Part shown: in pieces, positions 55,000 to 63,320 of the stretch | Layout: each line of letters begins with the position of its first letter | How positions within the stretch are numbered: the first letter of the stretch is position 1 | NCBI GenBank assembly: GCA_015075275.1 | Contig: JABTUU010000002.1 | Span: 930,001-994,000 of the forward strand | Origin: Anaerolineales bacterium | GTDB lineage: Bacteria > Chloroflexota > Anaerolineae > Anaerolineales > Villigracilaceae | Reading direction: 5' to 3' | DNA: 64,000 nucleotides | Notes under the pieces: model-generated | What the model was told of the DNA's origin: nothing | Database searches by the model: none | Seen by the model: only the letters and a program-made list of their open reading frames with translations | Position numbers and translations under genes: made by a program

Positions 55000-55026
55000 A
55001 TCAAAAATCGGAAATCGTAAATCGAA
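54996..55026 (+). repeat. AATCGTAAATC-type short repeat
   Basis: CGTAAATC, GGAAATC and CGTAAATCG units fill the 27-bp gap between the two glycosyltransferase genes and overlap the stop codon. The same units flank the gene at 60401. Confidence 0.55.
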
Positions 55027-55974
55027 ATGCGCAAAGGACAAAACCCCGCTAAATCCATCAAAGACGTAGCCAAACCGGAACGGATCACGGTTGCGTTATT
55101 GAACTACATCCCCTTCTTGAGCGGATTTTACGCCGAAGCCCTCGACGTGTTAAAAATATGTCTCGAATCCATGCGCAGGGACGCGGGTCTGCCGTTCGAC
55201 TTGATGGTCTTTGATAACGGCTCGTGCGCCGAAGCGCGCGACTTTCTTGCGGCGGAGAAAGAAGCGGGTCGCATCCAATATTTGATTCTGTCCGAAAAAA
55301 ATATGGGCAAAGGCGGCGCATGGAATGTGACGCTGGCGGGCGCGCCCGGCGAAATTATCGCTTACACCGACAGCGATGTTTTATTCTTCCCGAAGTGGCT
55401 CTCGCGTTCGGTCGAGATTCTTGAAACCTTTCCCAATGTCGGCATGGTAACGGCGCGTCCGTTTCGCACGCCGCCGGAATTGTACGCGTCAACTTTGAAA
55501 TGGGCGCAAGAGAATGCGACGCTCGACGAAGGCCAGTTTGTTCCATGGGAAACTTTCTTGGAATTTAATCTCTCGCTTGGACAAACAGAAGAAGAGAATA
55601 AGATAGTGTACGCGGAGACAAGAGATTGGCGCATTCAATATAAAAACGTCGCGGCGCTGGCGGGCGCGAGCCATTGGCAGTTTACGGCGTATAAATCTAC
55701 GCTTCAACAATTCCTGCCCTTTGACATGGATAAGCCGATGGGGCAGGTCCGTCAGTTGGATAAGCGCATGAACGATGTAGGCTTGCTGCGTCTGATGGTC
55801 TCCGATCCGCTGGCGATGAATATGTCTAACACGCTGGGGTATCTGAGAGGCGAATTGAAAGGCGGAGAAATGAACAAGCGCGTTTCGTTGAAGAAGCGCG
55901 CGCTGGAAGTTCGCTTCATTAAGAAAGTTTTGTTGGCGATCTATAATAAGATTTTCAGTTGGTATTACTCGTAG
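55027..55974 (+). CDS. Glycosyltransferase family 2
   Basis: 315 residues. GT-A core: MVFDNGSCAEARDFL (about 61, nucleotide-binding), NMGKGGAWNVTL (about 97) and IAYTDSDVLFFPKWL with DSD as DxD (about 118). It should add a sugar to a glycan or lipid acceptor in the cytoplasm. Acceptor unknown. Confidence 0.82.
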   Translation: MRKGQNPAKSIKDVAKPERITVALLNYIPFLSGFYAEALDVLKICLESMRRDAGLPFDLMVFDNGSCAEARDFLAAEKEAGRIQYLILSEKNMGKGGAWNVTLAGAPGEIIAYTDSDVLFFPKWLSRSVEILETFPNVGMVTARPFRTPPELYASTLKWAQENATLDEGQFVPWETFLEFNLSLGQTEEENKIVYAETRDWRIQYKNVAALAGASHWQFTAYKSTLQQFLPFDMDKPMGQVRQLDKRMNDVGLLRLMVSDPLAMNMSNTLGYLRGELKGGEMNKRVSLKKRALEVRFIKKVLLAIYNKIFSWYYS

Positions 55975-55982
55975 ACAGCGAC

Positions 55983-56783
55983 ATGATCACCTCTCTTCAA
56001 AATCCAAAAATCAAACGGATTCGCGCGTTGGCGGCGCGCGTCAAAGAACGCCGCGAGTCGGGGATGTTTGTTGTCGAGGGCGTGAGGTTGATCGAGGAAG
56101 CCGTGAAAGAAAATTGGACGTTTGAAACGATCCTTTACGATTCGTCGGCGAGCGAGCGGGGCGAGGCGCTGATTGCAAACTTGCGAACGAGAAGCGTAGA
56201 CGTGGAGGAAGTTTCGACGGAGGCGATGAAATCTTTGAGCGAGACGGAAACTCCGCAAGGCGTTCTTGCTGTTCTTCGCTTCTCTCCCTTGCCGCTTGCC
56301 GGTGATTTGAATTTCATCCTTATCGCCGATAGGATTCGCGATCCGGGCAATCTCGGAACTTTGCTTCGTTCTGCGGCGGCGACGGGCGCGCAGGCGGTTT
56401 TGATTCCGCCGGAGACGACGGATGCGTTTGCGCCAAAGGTTTTGAGGTCCGGCATGGGCGCGCATTTCCGCTTGCCGATTCGCGAAACAAGCTGGGAGGA
56501 AATCGAGCGGACGTGTAAGTCAACGAATGTGCGAGTTTTTCTGGCGGATATGGGCGGGCGATCTTGCTGGGAGGTTGATCTGCGGCAGCCGTTGGCGCTG
56601 ATCGTGGGCGGCGAGGCAGAAGGCGCGAGCGCTCAGGCGCGGAAACTGGCGGAGGAGCGCATTGGCATTCCGATGGCGGGAAACGTCGAATCGCTGAACG
56701 CGGGCGTGGCAGGCTCGATATTGATGTTCGAAGCGGTCAGACAGCGGCGCTGCACCCCGCAAGAGTCAACGCGCTTACGATGA
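55983..56783 (+). CDS. TrmH-family (SPOUT) RNA 2'-O-methyltransferase
   Basis: 266 residues from the ATG giving MITSLQNPKIKRIR. The SpoU substrate-binding N-domain is followed by the SPOUT knot: DRIRDPGNLGTLLRSA (about 115), LIVGGEAEGAS, and NVESLNAGVAGSILMFEA. It methylates ribose in tRNA or rRNA. Slightly closer to 23S rRNA G2251-type enzymes, but the target is not certain. Confidence 0.92.
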   Translation: MITSLQNPKIKRIRALAARVKERRESGMFVVEGVRLIEEAVKENWTFETILYDSSASERGEALIANLRTRSVDVEEVSTEAMKSLSETETPQGVLAVLRFSPLPLAGDLNFILIADRIRDPGNLGTLLRSAAATGAQAVLIPPETTDAFAPKVLRSGMGAHFRLPIRETSWEEIERTCKSTNVRVFLADMGGRSCWEVDLRQPLALIVGGEAEGASAQARKLAEERIGIPMAGNVESLNAGVAGSILMFEAVRQRRCTPQESTRLR

Positions 56784-56881
56784 TGAATGCGACAGATAAT
56801 TTCATTTTGAGAGAGAAATTATTTTTCATGGCGTTTTCAATTTTACCAGTAGAGCCGAGCGTCGGGATAAGTTCCTCGCTC

Positions 56882-57223
56882 AAGATTTCTCGGCTGCGCC
56901 TCGAAATGACAAAGAGTCTGTCATTTCGACCGAAGGGAGAAATCTTTACAGCGCCGAATAAGATTTCTCGGCTGCGCCTCGAAATGACAAAGAGTCTGTC
57001 GTTTCGACCGAAGGGAGAAATCTTTACAACGCCGAATAAGATTTCTCGGCTGCGCCTCGAAAAGACAAAGAGTCTGTCATTTTGACCTAAGGGAGGAATC
57101 TTTACAGCGTCGAATAAGATTTTTCGGCTGCGCCTCGAAAAGACAAAGAGTCTGTCATTTTGACCGAAGGGAGAAATCTTTACAACGCCGAATAAGATTT
57201 CTCGGCTGCGCCTCGAAATGACG
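56882..57223. repeat. Tandem array of a 78-bp palindromic unit (4 full copies plus a partial)
   Basis: Units start at 56882, 56960, 57038, 57116 and 57194 (exact 78-bp spacing). Each begins AAGATTTCTCGGCTGCGCCT, then CGAAATGACA, a 7-bp centre, TGTCATTTCGACC and GGGAGAAATCTT, so the halves are complementary. Copies 3 and 4 share changes. It is REP/BIME-like, has no spacers of CRISPR type, and lies between the TrmH and MrfB genes. Confidence 0.8.
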
Positions 57224-57251
57224 TAACTCCAAGCCTAATCAGATTTGTGCA

Positions 57252-57301
57252 TCAAGTATCGAACATGCCTGTCTTTGACGACGGGCATGTTTGGTTATAA
57301 T
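57252..57301 (+). promoter_or_regulatory. Inverted repeat and leaderless-type promoter of the MrfB gene
   Basis: AACATGCCTGTC and GACGGGCATGTT can pair around TTTGAC. TATAAT (57296-57301) then CGCCTGTG lies directly before the ATG at 57310, so the leader is nil or very short. TATAATCGCC matches the mutL promoter. Confidence 0.5.
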
Positions 57302-57309
57302 CGCCTGTG

Positions 57310-58557
57310 ATGAACTCTGCCGGAAAGACCGCGATTGCGGATAAACTAAAATCTCTTGGAGTGAAGAAGGGAGTAACGCCTCCTCCTCAGAGAAGCCCTG
57401 ATTCGCCTGCCATCGACTCGGTCGTCGCGGGGAGTTTTCTCGCCACCCCGCGCGGCGAGGTGTTCGTGGCGGAACAATTCATTCCTCAAGATCATCAGTA
57501 CGGTAATTCGAGCCTTCTTTCCTCCTTCCCTCTTTCGTTGATCTCTCAATGGGCGAACGATTTAAAAGTTGTCAGCCTTCCAGTCTCTAAATTTGCTTTT
57601 CTAGACACCGAAACCTCCGGTCTCTCCGGCGGGACCGGCACGTATGCTTTCCTCGTCGGCGCGGCGCGTTTTGTGGACGGTCAATTTGTGTTGAAACAAT
57701 TCTTCATGCGCGATCCTGCCGAAGAAGCGGCATTGCTCGAAGGGCTGGCAAATTTCCTTGCGCCGTGCGAAGCGCTAGTCACGTTCAACGGCAAAGCCTT
57801 CGATGCGCCATTGCTGACCACGCGCTTTACTTTGCATCATATTCCAGTCCCATATAAAAAATATTCGCACCTCGACCTGCTCCCGCTGGCGCGGAGGCTG
57901 TGGCGCGACCGGCTTGAATCGCGCGCGTTGAAATTCCTCGAAGAGCATGTGCTGGAGTTCAAACGGTCGAGCGACGAAGCGCCCGGCTACGAGATCCCCT
58001 GGATGTATTTCGATTACCTGCGCACCGGCGACGCGCGTCCGCTGGCGGGGGTGTTCTACCATAATGCTATGGACGTGACCGCGATGGCGGCTCTGCTTGC
58101 GCATATGAATGATATTCTGGAGAGTCCGTACGATGGCAGGATTCAGCACGGTTTGGATTTTGTCGCGCTGGGGAAGTTGTTCGAGGATCTCGGGCGAGTC
58201 GAGGAAGCGGCGAAATTGTTCGAGCGTGGACTCGAGTCGCCGATGGGCGAGGCAGACTTCCACGTGGCGGTGAAGCGGTTGTCCATCCTGCAAAAGAAGC
58301 GCGGCGATTATGCGGAAGCAATCCGCTTGTGGGAAAATGCCGCGAAGGCGGGTCATATTTATGCGCACGTCGAGTTGGCGAAATATCACGAACATAAAAC
58401 GCCGGATGTGAAAGCCGCGCTCAAGTGGACGAAATCGGCGCGGCGCATGGCGGAACGCGCGGATCTGCCGGCGTACGCGCGCAAGCGCTGGCTCAATGAA
58501 ATTGCCCGGCGGCAGGCGCGTTTGGAGCGGAAAATTAACGGGCGCGTTTCGGCATGA
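57310..58557 (+). CDS. MrfB/YprB-type DEDD exonuclease with C-terminal TPR repeats
   Basis: 415 residues from the ATG; a GTG one codon earlier is also possible. RNase H-like exonuclease: LDTETSGLSGG (about 98, D and E), LVTFNGKAFDAPLL (about 158) and YHNAMDVTAM (about 246) give the DEDD residues. TPR-like helices follow from about 280. In Bacillus, MrfB works with the helicase MrfA in excision of mitomycin adducts; here the MrfA-like gene is about 15 kb away. It overlaps the metal-binding lipoprotein gene by 4 bp. Confidence 0.85.
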   Translation: MNSAGKTAIADKLKSLGVKKGVTPPPQRSPDSPAIDSVVAGSFLATPRGEVFVAEQFIPQDHQYGNSSLLSSFPLSLISQWANDLKVVSLPVSKFAFLDTETSGLSGGTGTYAFLVGAARFVDGQFVLKQFFMRDPAEEAALLEGLANFLAPCEALVTFNGKAFDAPLLTTRFTLHHIPVPYKKYSHLDLLPLARRLWRDRLESRALKFLEEHVLEFKRSSDEAPGYEIPWMYFDYLRTGDARPLAGVFYHNAMDVTAMAALLAHMNDILESPYDGRIQHGLDFVALGKLFEDLGRVEEAAKLFERGLESPMGEADFHVAVKRLSILQKKRGDYAEAIRLWENAAKAGHIYAHVELAKYHEHKTPDVKAALKWTKSARRMAERADLPAYARKRWLNEIARRQARLERKINGRVSA

Positions 58558-59429
58558 ATCGCATCTTTATAATAGCGGCGCTCCTGTTGACTGCCTGCGG
58601 AGGGCAATCCGCTTCTTCTACCGGGCTGGCTGACTCGCCCGTGCTGGCATCCACCACGCTTCTGGCAGACATCGCCCAAAACGTGGCGGGCGAACGACTC
58701 CACATTGGATCCATTCTCCCCGTCGGCGCGGACCCGCACTCGTATCAACCCGCGCCGCAGGATGTGACGAAGGTGGCGGCAAGCAAATTGTTGATCGTAA
58801 ATGGCGCGGGATACGAACGCTTCCTCGATCCGCTGTTGGAAAACGCCGGAGGGGAGAGAGAGGTCGCCACAGCCTCGGCAGGCTTATCGTCAGGACTTGA
58901 GCCGGGCGATCCGCACTTTTGGGTCGATCCGAACAACGTCATCGTCTATGTCGAGAACATCCGCGAAGCGTTGACGCATCTCGATCCTGCTGGCGCGGCG
59001 GAATTTAAATCGAACGCCGACGCGTATGTCGTTGAATTGCGTGAGTTAGATGCGTGGATCGTCGAGCAAGTGGATCAAATCCCCGTTGAAAAAAGATTGC
59101 TCGTGACAAATCACGAATCGCTTGGTTACTTTGCGGAGCGATACGGCTTTGAGGTCGTCGGCTCGGTGCTGGAAAGTTTCAGTTCAGACGCGTCGCCTCC
59201 CGCGCAACAAATGGCGGCGTTGATTGACCAGATCAAATCCACTGGCGCGCCCGCGATCTTTCTCGACGCTGGCGATAACCCCGCGCTCGCGCAACAGATC
59301 GCTAATGAAACTGGCGTAAGAGTCGTCGCCGATCTGCATCTTGAATCACTGACCGATGGCGCGCCCGCCGCGACTTACATTGATATGATGAAATACAACG
59401 TAACGCAGATTGTTGATGCGTTGAAATAA
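58554..59429 (+). CDS. Metal ABC transporter substrate-binding lipoprotein (ZnuA/TroA cluster A-I)
   Basis: 291 residues, starting in the ATGA overlap. Lipobox LTAC (Cys about 14). Metal ligands typical of the family: His in GADPHSYQP (about 61), His in PHFWVDPNN (about 119), His in LVTNHESLGY (about 184) and Asp in FLDAGDNP (about 258). No His-rich loop, so Mn, Fe or Zn are all possible. Confidence 0.92.
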   Translation: MNRIFIIAALLLTACGGQSASSTGLADSPVLASTTLLADIAQNVAGERLHIGSILPVGADPHSYQPAPQDVTKVAASKLLIVNGAGYERFLDPLLENAGGEREVATASAGLSSGLEPGDPHFWVDPNNVIVYVENIREALTHLDPAGAAEFKSNADAYVVELRELDAWIVEQVDQIPVEKRLLVTNHESLGYFAERYGFEVVGSVLESFSSDASPPAQQMAALIDQIKSTGAPAIFLDAGDNPALAQQIANETGVRVVADLHLESLTDGAPAATYIDMMKYNVTQIVDALK

Positions 59430-59436
59430 TTCCTTC

Positions 59437-59502
59437 GTAGGGGCGAGGTTCTCTCGCCCTTTTGTACGATCCAACAATTGGGCGGGGAAACCCCGCCCCT
59501 GC
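59437..59502. repeat. Inverted repeat of GTAGGGGCG type in the metal operon
   Basis: GTAGGGGCGAGG..TCTCGCCC on the left mirrors GGGCGGGGAAACCCCGCCCC on the right. It fills the gap before the ATPase gene. Confidence 0.65.
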
Positions 59503-59510
59503 AAAATAAA

Positions 59511-60308
59511 ATGTACCCAAACTCGCCACACCAAGCCAACCAACCCATCCTCGACGTGTCGCATCTCACCGTCCGCTACAATGGAAGGAATGCGCTTGAG
59601 GATGTCACTTTCCGTTTGCATGAAGGCGAACGCGTTGCGATCGTCGGTCCGAACGGCGCGGGGAAAAGCACGTTGATCAAGGTGATCGCCGGCGTTTTGC
59701 AACCAACCTCCGGCGACGTGAACATTTACGGTTCGCACCCCGATAAACACGTGTGTATCGGCTACATTCCCCAGCGCTCGCAAGTGGACTGGAATTTTCC
59801 CGTCACGGTCGCCGATGTGGCGATGATGGGACGCTCAGCGAAACTCGGTCCGTTCAATTGGCCCCATAAAAAAGATTGGGAGTTTGTAAACCACGCGCTC
59901 GAAACGGTGGGCATCAGCGACCTCGCCTCGCGTCAGATCAGCCAACTCTCCGGCGGACAACAACAGCGCATGTTCATCGCCCGCGCCATCGCGCAAGAAT
60001 CCGAACTGATGTTGATGGATGAGCCGCTCACCGGTTTGGACACCCCGTCACAGGAGGGGATTTTGAATCTGCTCGACCGCCTCAAGCAGGAAAAGGTCAC
60101 GGTGATGGTTGCCACACACGATCTCGATCAAGCCGCCAGTCACTTTGACCGCATTATGTTGTTGAATCATCGCATCGTTGCGTTTGACGAACCAAAGAAT
60201 GTGATGCGAACGAATAACCTGATACAAGCATATGGCGGTAGATTGCGCTCTACTGAAAATGGAAATGTACTCGCGGTAGATGATTGTTGTGATGACGAAC
60301 ATGGGTAA
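59511..60308 (+). CDS. Metal ABC transporter ATP-binding protein
   Basis: 265 residues from the ATG after the repeat; the upstream TTG lies within the repeat. Walker A GPNGAGKSTLI (about 53), signature LSGGQQQRMFIARA (about 145) and Walker B LMLMDEPLTGLD (about 166). ZnuC/TroB type. The C-terminus ends CCDDEHG, possibly metal-binding. Confidence 0.94.
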   Translation: MYPNSPHQANQPILDVSHLTVRYNGRNALEDVTFRLHEGERVAIVGPNGAGKSTLIKVIAGVLQPTSGDVNIYGSHPDKHVCIGYIPQRSQVDWNFPVTVADVAMMGRSAKLGPFNWPHKKDWEFVNHALETVGISDLASRQISQLSGGQQQRMFIARAIAQESELMLMDEPLTGLDTPSQEGILNLLDRLKQEKVTVMVATHDLDQAASHFDRIMLLNHRIVAFDEPKNVMRTNNLIQAYGGRLRSTENGNVLAVDDCCDDEHG

Positions 60309-60338
60309 TTTACGATTTACGAATGACGATTTACGATT
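60309..60338 (+). repeat. Left AATCGTAAATC-type repeat flanking the four-helix gene
   Basis: TTTACGATTTACGAATGACG and following units lie in the opposite orientation to the right-hand repeat at 60752-60793, forming an inverted pair around the 60401 gene. Confidence 0.6.
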
Positions 60339-60400
60339 GAGGGAAGGTCGTGGTGATTTTCCAAGATTTTCTTGGTTGAAGATAAAAAGAGGAAATTGAT

Positions 60401-60754
60401 ATGGATGAGAAAATGTTCAAGGCACGGACGAAGAAATTGGCGGTTGCGATCATCAAACAAATGGACAAACTTCCCACCTCCCGTGCGGCGGATGTGGTTG
60501 CCAGGCAGGTCATCCGTTCGGGAACTTCTGTCGGAGCGAACTATCGCGCCGCATGTCGCGCCAAATCCACGCCCGATATGATCAACAAAATGAAGATCGT
60601 CGAAGAGGAAGCCGATGAGACGGAATACTGGCTTGAGATCCTTGTTGAAGCGGGTCTGGCTCCCGAAGAACAAATTGCCAGCATTTACAAAGAAACCGAT
60701 GAAATCTTAGCTATGACGGTCGCGTCTATCAAGACTCTCCGTAATCGCAGATAA
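60401..60754 (+). CDS. Four-helix-bundle protein (23S rRNA intervening-sequence/Avd-like)
   Basis: 117 residues, all-helical. LAVAIIKQMDKLPTSRAADV, RQVIRSGTSVGANYRAACRA (about 37-56) and IVEEEADETEYWLEILVEAG match the S23/IVP family. Relatives occur in 23S rRNA intervening sequences and as accessory proteins of diversity-generating retroelements. No reverse transcriptase or rRNA is near. It sits between the metal ATPase and permease genes, flanked by inverted repeats, so it looks inserted. Confidence 0.85.
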   Translation: MDEKMFKARTKKLAVAIIKQMDKLPTSRAADVVARQVIRSGTSVGANYRAACRAKSTPDMINKMKIVEEEADETEYWLEILVEAGLAPEEQIASIYKETDEILAMTVASIKTLRNRR

Positions 60755-60793
60755 TCGTAAATCGTAAATCGTAAATCTAAAATCGTAAATCGA
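60752..60793 (+). repeat. Right AATCGTAAATC-type repeat flanking the four-helix gene
   Basis: Four or five units of ATCGTAAATC up to the permease start, overlapping the stop of the four-helix gene. Inverse of the left copy. Confidence 0.6.
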
Positions 60794-61621
60794 ATGTCTT
60801 TCCTCCTCGAACCCCTCTCCTACGAATTCATGCAACGTGGAATGATCGCCGCTGTACTTGTCGGGATCATCTGCGCCGTCGTTGGCACGTTCGTCGTGTT
60901 ACGCGGCATGGCGTTCTTCGGCGACGCGCTCGCGCACACGATTCTGCCCGGCATCGCGCTCGGGTATCTTGTCAGCGGCGGCGCGCGCGAACCGTTGTTC
61001 TGGTGGGCGCTTGGCACAGCCCTCGTCGCATCGCTGGGGATCGGCGCCATCAGCAAAAATTCCCAGATCAAAGAAGATACCGCCATCGGAATTATTTTCG
61101 CGGGCATGTTCGCGCTCGGCATCGCGCTCATTTCCACTGTTCGTAGTTATGCCGTAGACTTGAGTCACTTCCTCTTTGGGGATGTGCTGTCCGTTTCGAC
61201 TCAAAGTTTGTGGCTGATCCTCCTCTTCGGCGGACTCGTCCTCTTCACCCTTCTCGCCTTCTACAAGGAATTCACCACCATCTCGTTTGACCCCATCCTT
61301 GCCGCCACTCTCCGCCTCCCCGTGGACTTGCTCAACAATCTTCTGCTCGTGCTGATCGCGGTCACTGTCGCGGTCTCGCTTCAAACGGTCGGCGTTGCTC
61401 TCATGGTCGCCATGCTCGTCACCCCCGCCGCGACGGCGTATCTGCTCACGAACCGTTTGCCGAAAATGATGCTCCTTGCCGCAGTCTTCGCGTCGCTTTC
61501 GGGCGTGATCGGATTGTATCTTTCGTACTACCTCAGCATCGCCTCCGGCGCGGCGATCGTGCTTACAGCGACGTTTTTCTTCATGCTTGCTTTTGGGTGG
61601 AAAGGAATGACGAATCGTTGA
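60794..61621 (+). CDS. Metal ABC transporter permease (ZnuB/TroC-like)
   Basis: 275 residues, about eight to nine membrane helices. FVVLRGMAFFGDALAHTILPG (about 37; family motif) and SLQTVGVALMVAMLVTPAATAYLL (about 195) are ABC-3 hallmarks. It forms the channel for the binding protein and ATPase encoded upstream, despite the gene inserted between. Confidence 0.93.
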   Translation: MSFLLEPLSYEFMQRGMIAAVLVGIICAVVGTFVVLRGMAFFGDALAHTILPGIALGYLVSGGAREPLFWWALGTALVASLGIGAISKNSQIKEDTAIGIIFAGMFALGIALISTVRSYAVDLSHFLFGDVLSVSTQSLWLILLFGGLVLFTLLAFYKEFTTISFDPILAATLRLPVDLLNNLLLVLIAVTVAVSLQTVGVALMVAMLVTPAATAYLLTNRLPKMMLLAAVFASLSGVIGLYLSYYLSIASGAAIVLTATFFFMLAFGWKGMTNR

Positions 61622-61680
61622 TTTTTTGGGAAAACTTTATATGAGCTTTCAGCGTCAGGGTAGGGAAACTTGCGTATCGG

Positions 61681-61697
61681 TTAAAATATCATCCATG
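61681..61697 (+). promoter_or_regulatory. Candidate leaderless promoter of the M1 peptidase gene
   Basis: TAAAAT followed by ATCATCC and the ATG at 61695, with no Shine-Dalgarno. Confidence 0.35.
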
Positions 61698-63194
61698 TCA
61701 AAATCCATTTCAGTTCGTATTCTTCTTTCCTCTTTCATCTTTCTTGTCTCTTGCTCCCCTTCCACTCCTCTTCCTCTCCCAACCGAAACTCAACCTCCCT
61801 CGCCAACAATCGCTCCATCCGAAACCGCGCTACCAACGGAAACACCGACCGCATTCCCGACACTCGCGCCTGAATTGGAACGCCCGCAGTATGTGATTGA
61901 CTTGCAGATGAACTACTCGTCCAAGGCGGCGGAGGTGAACCAGACCATCACCTATCCCAATTGGACAGGCGAAACGCTGACGAATCTCGTCCTCGCTGTG
62001 GAGCCGAATCTTTGGAGCGGCGGATTCAGTCTCAGGTCACTCGCCGTAGATCAATTACCAATTACTAATTACGTTCTTGAGCCGTTGAGCCAACGCCTCG
62101 AAATCCCTCTCCCTCAACCCCTGCCTCCAAGCGGAACGGTCACGATCACCATGAGTTACGCGCTCATCCTCCCGAAGATGCAAGCGTACAGCAACCCGAA
62201 CGAAGTCCGCCCGCAGATCTATGGATACTCCGACAGGCAGATCAATTTTGTGGATTGGTATCCGTTCGTTGTGCCGTATCAACCCGGCGAAGGATGGATA
62301 CTGCACAATCCGTGGTTCTATGGCGAACATCTCGTCTACGATGTGGCGGACTTCGATGTGACAGTTTCCTTCACCGATGGGACGACTCCGCAGATCGCCG
62401 CGTCGGGGGCGGAGGCGGCATCAGGGTCTGCGACCAGCCGCAAGTTCGAGTTGGAAGCGGGGCGCACGTTTGCGCTGTCCATCAGCACGGATTACAAAGT
62501 CGCCATGAAGACCGTCGGCGATGTGAAAGTCTTCGCGTATTATTTTGCGTTTTATGATGAAGAGGGCGAAGCGTTATTGCAGACCACCGCGCAAGCGTTG
62601 CAAGTGTTCACTGAAAAATTCGGATCGTATCGTCACAAAACGATGACCGCTGTGCAAGGCGATTTCAACGACGGCATGGAATATTCGGCGTTCTATTTCA
62701 TCAGCCGCGATTATTTTAATTTGTATGATGGCACGCCTGTGAATTATCTCGTGACCATCGGCGCGCATGAGACCGCGCATCAATGGTGGTTCGACGCGGT
62801 GGCGAACGATCAGGGCATCGAGCCGTGGCTCGATGAAGCGCTTGCCACATACAGCGAGCGCGTCTATTACGAAGCGATCTATCCCGATCTGGTTGCTTCG
62901 TGGCAGAGCTATCGTTATTTTGAATTTCAACAAGCGGGCTTTGTGGATACGCAAGTGTACGACGGGGGCGGGCAACGACCGTATTGGGATAAAGTCTATT
63001 TAACAGGCGCGCGATTTTTTCAAGAGTTGCGCGAACGCGTCGGCGATGAAATTTTCTTCGCGTTCCTCAAAGATTATTATTCGCAATACGCGGGCAAGCG
63101 CGCAACAGGAGTTGATTTCTTCCGCGTCCTGCGCGAACACACCTCGACGGATCTCTCTGATCTGATGACGAAGTATTTTAAAAACAATTATTGA
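61695..63194 (+). CDS. M1-family (gluzincin) metallopeptidase lipoprotein
   Basis: 499 residues from the ATG after TAAAAT. Lipobox LVSC (Cys about 21), Thr/Pro-rich linker to about 60, an N-terminal beta domain, then the zinc site HETAHQWW (about 357) with the second Glu in WLDEALATYSERVYYE (about 380). This is HExxH-18-E, typical of M1 aminopeptidases, acting at the cell surface. A short C-terminal helical part is consistent with a minimal M1 protein. A paralogue starts after the next repeat. Confidence 0.88.
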   Translation: MSKSISVRILLSSFIFLVSCSPSTPLPLPTETQPPSPTIAPSETALPTETPTAFPTLAPELERPQYVIDLQMNYSSKAAEVNQTITYPNWTGETLTNLVLAVEPNLWSGGFSLRSLAVDQLPITNYVLEPLSQRLEIPLPQPLPPSGTVTITMSYALILPKMQAYSNPNEVRPQIYGYSDRQINFVDWYPFVVPYQPGEGWILHNPWFYGEHLVYDVADFDVTVSFTDGTTPQIAASGAEAASGSATSRKFELEAGRTFALSISTDYKVAMKTVGDVKVFAYYFAFYDEEGEALLQTTAQALQVFTEKFGSYRHKTMTAVQGDFNDGMEYSAFYFISRDYFNLYDGTPVNYLVTIGAHETAHQWWFDAVANDQGIEPWLDEALATYSERVYYEAIYPDLVASWQSYRYFEFQQAGFVDTQVYDGGGQRPYWDKVYLTGARFFQELRERVGDEIFFAFLKDYYSQYAGKRATGVDFFRVLREHTSTDLSDLMTKYFKNNY

Positions 63195-63311
63195 TGTCGT
63201 TGCGAGGGCGTCCTGAGCGGAGCGTAGCGAAGTCGAAGGGATCGCTCGAAGCAATCTCCTTGTTTCGAGGAGATTGCTTCGTCGTCGCTCATGCTCCTCT
63301 TCGCAACGACA
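63194..63311. mobile_element. MITE-like palindromic element, copy 3 (longest)
   Basis: Begins ATGTCGTTGCGAGG and ends TTCGCAACGACA, with central GAAGCAATCTCC / GGAGATTGCTTC. It separates the two M1 paralogues and carries an extra segment (GAGCGGAGCGTAGCGAAG). Confidence 0.65.
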
Positions 63312-63320
63312 GGCGGTTAC

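Noticed and set aside
56780-57085. 101-codon open frame starting in the TrmH stop, with a 26-residue peptide repeat
   Set aside because: It is produced by the 78-bp repeat (a multiple of three) and has no ribosome site or recognisable domain; the repeats explain it.
56882-57223. CRISPR array
   Set aside because: Units are contiguous 78-bp copies without variable spacers, and no cas genes are present.
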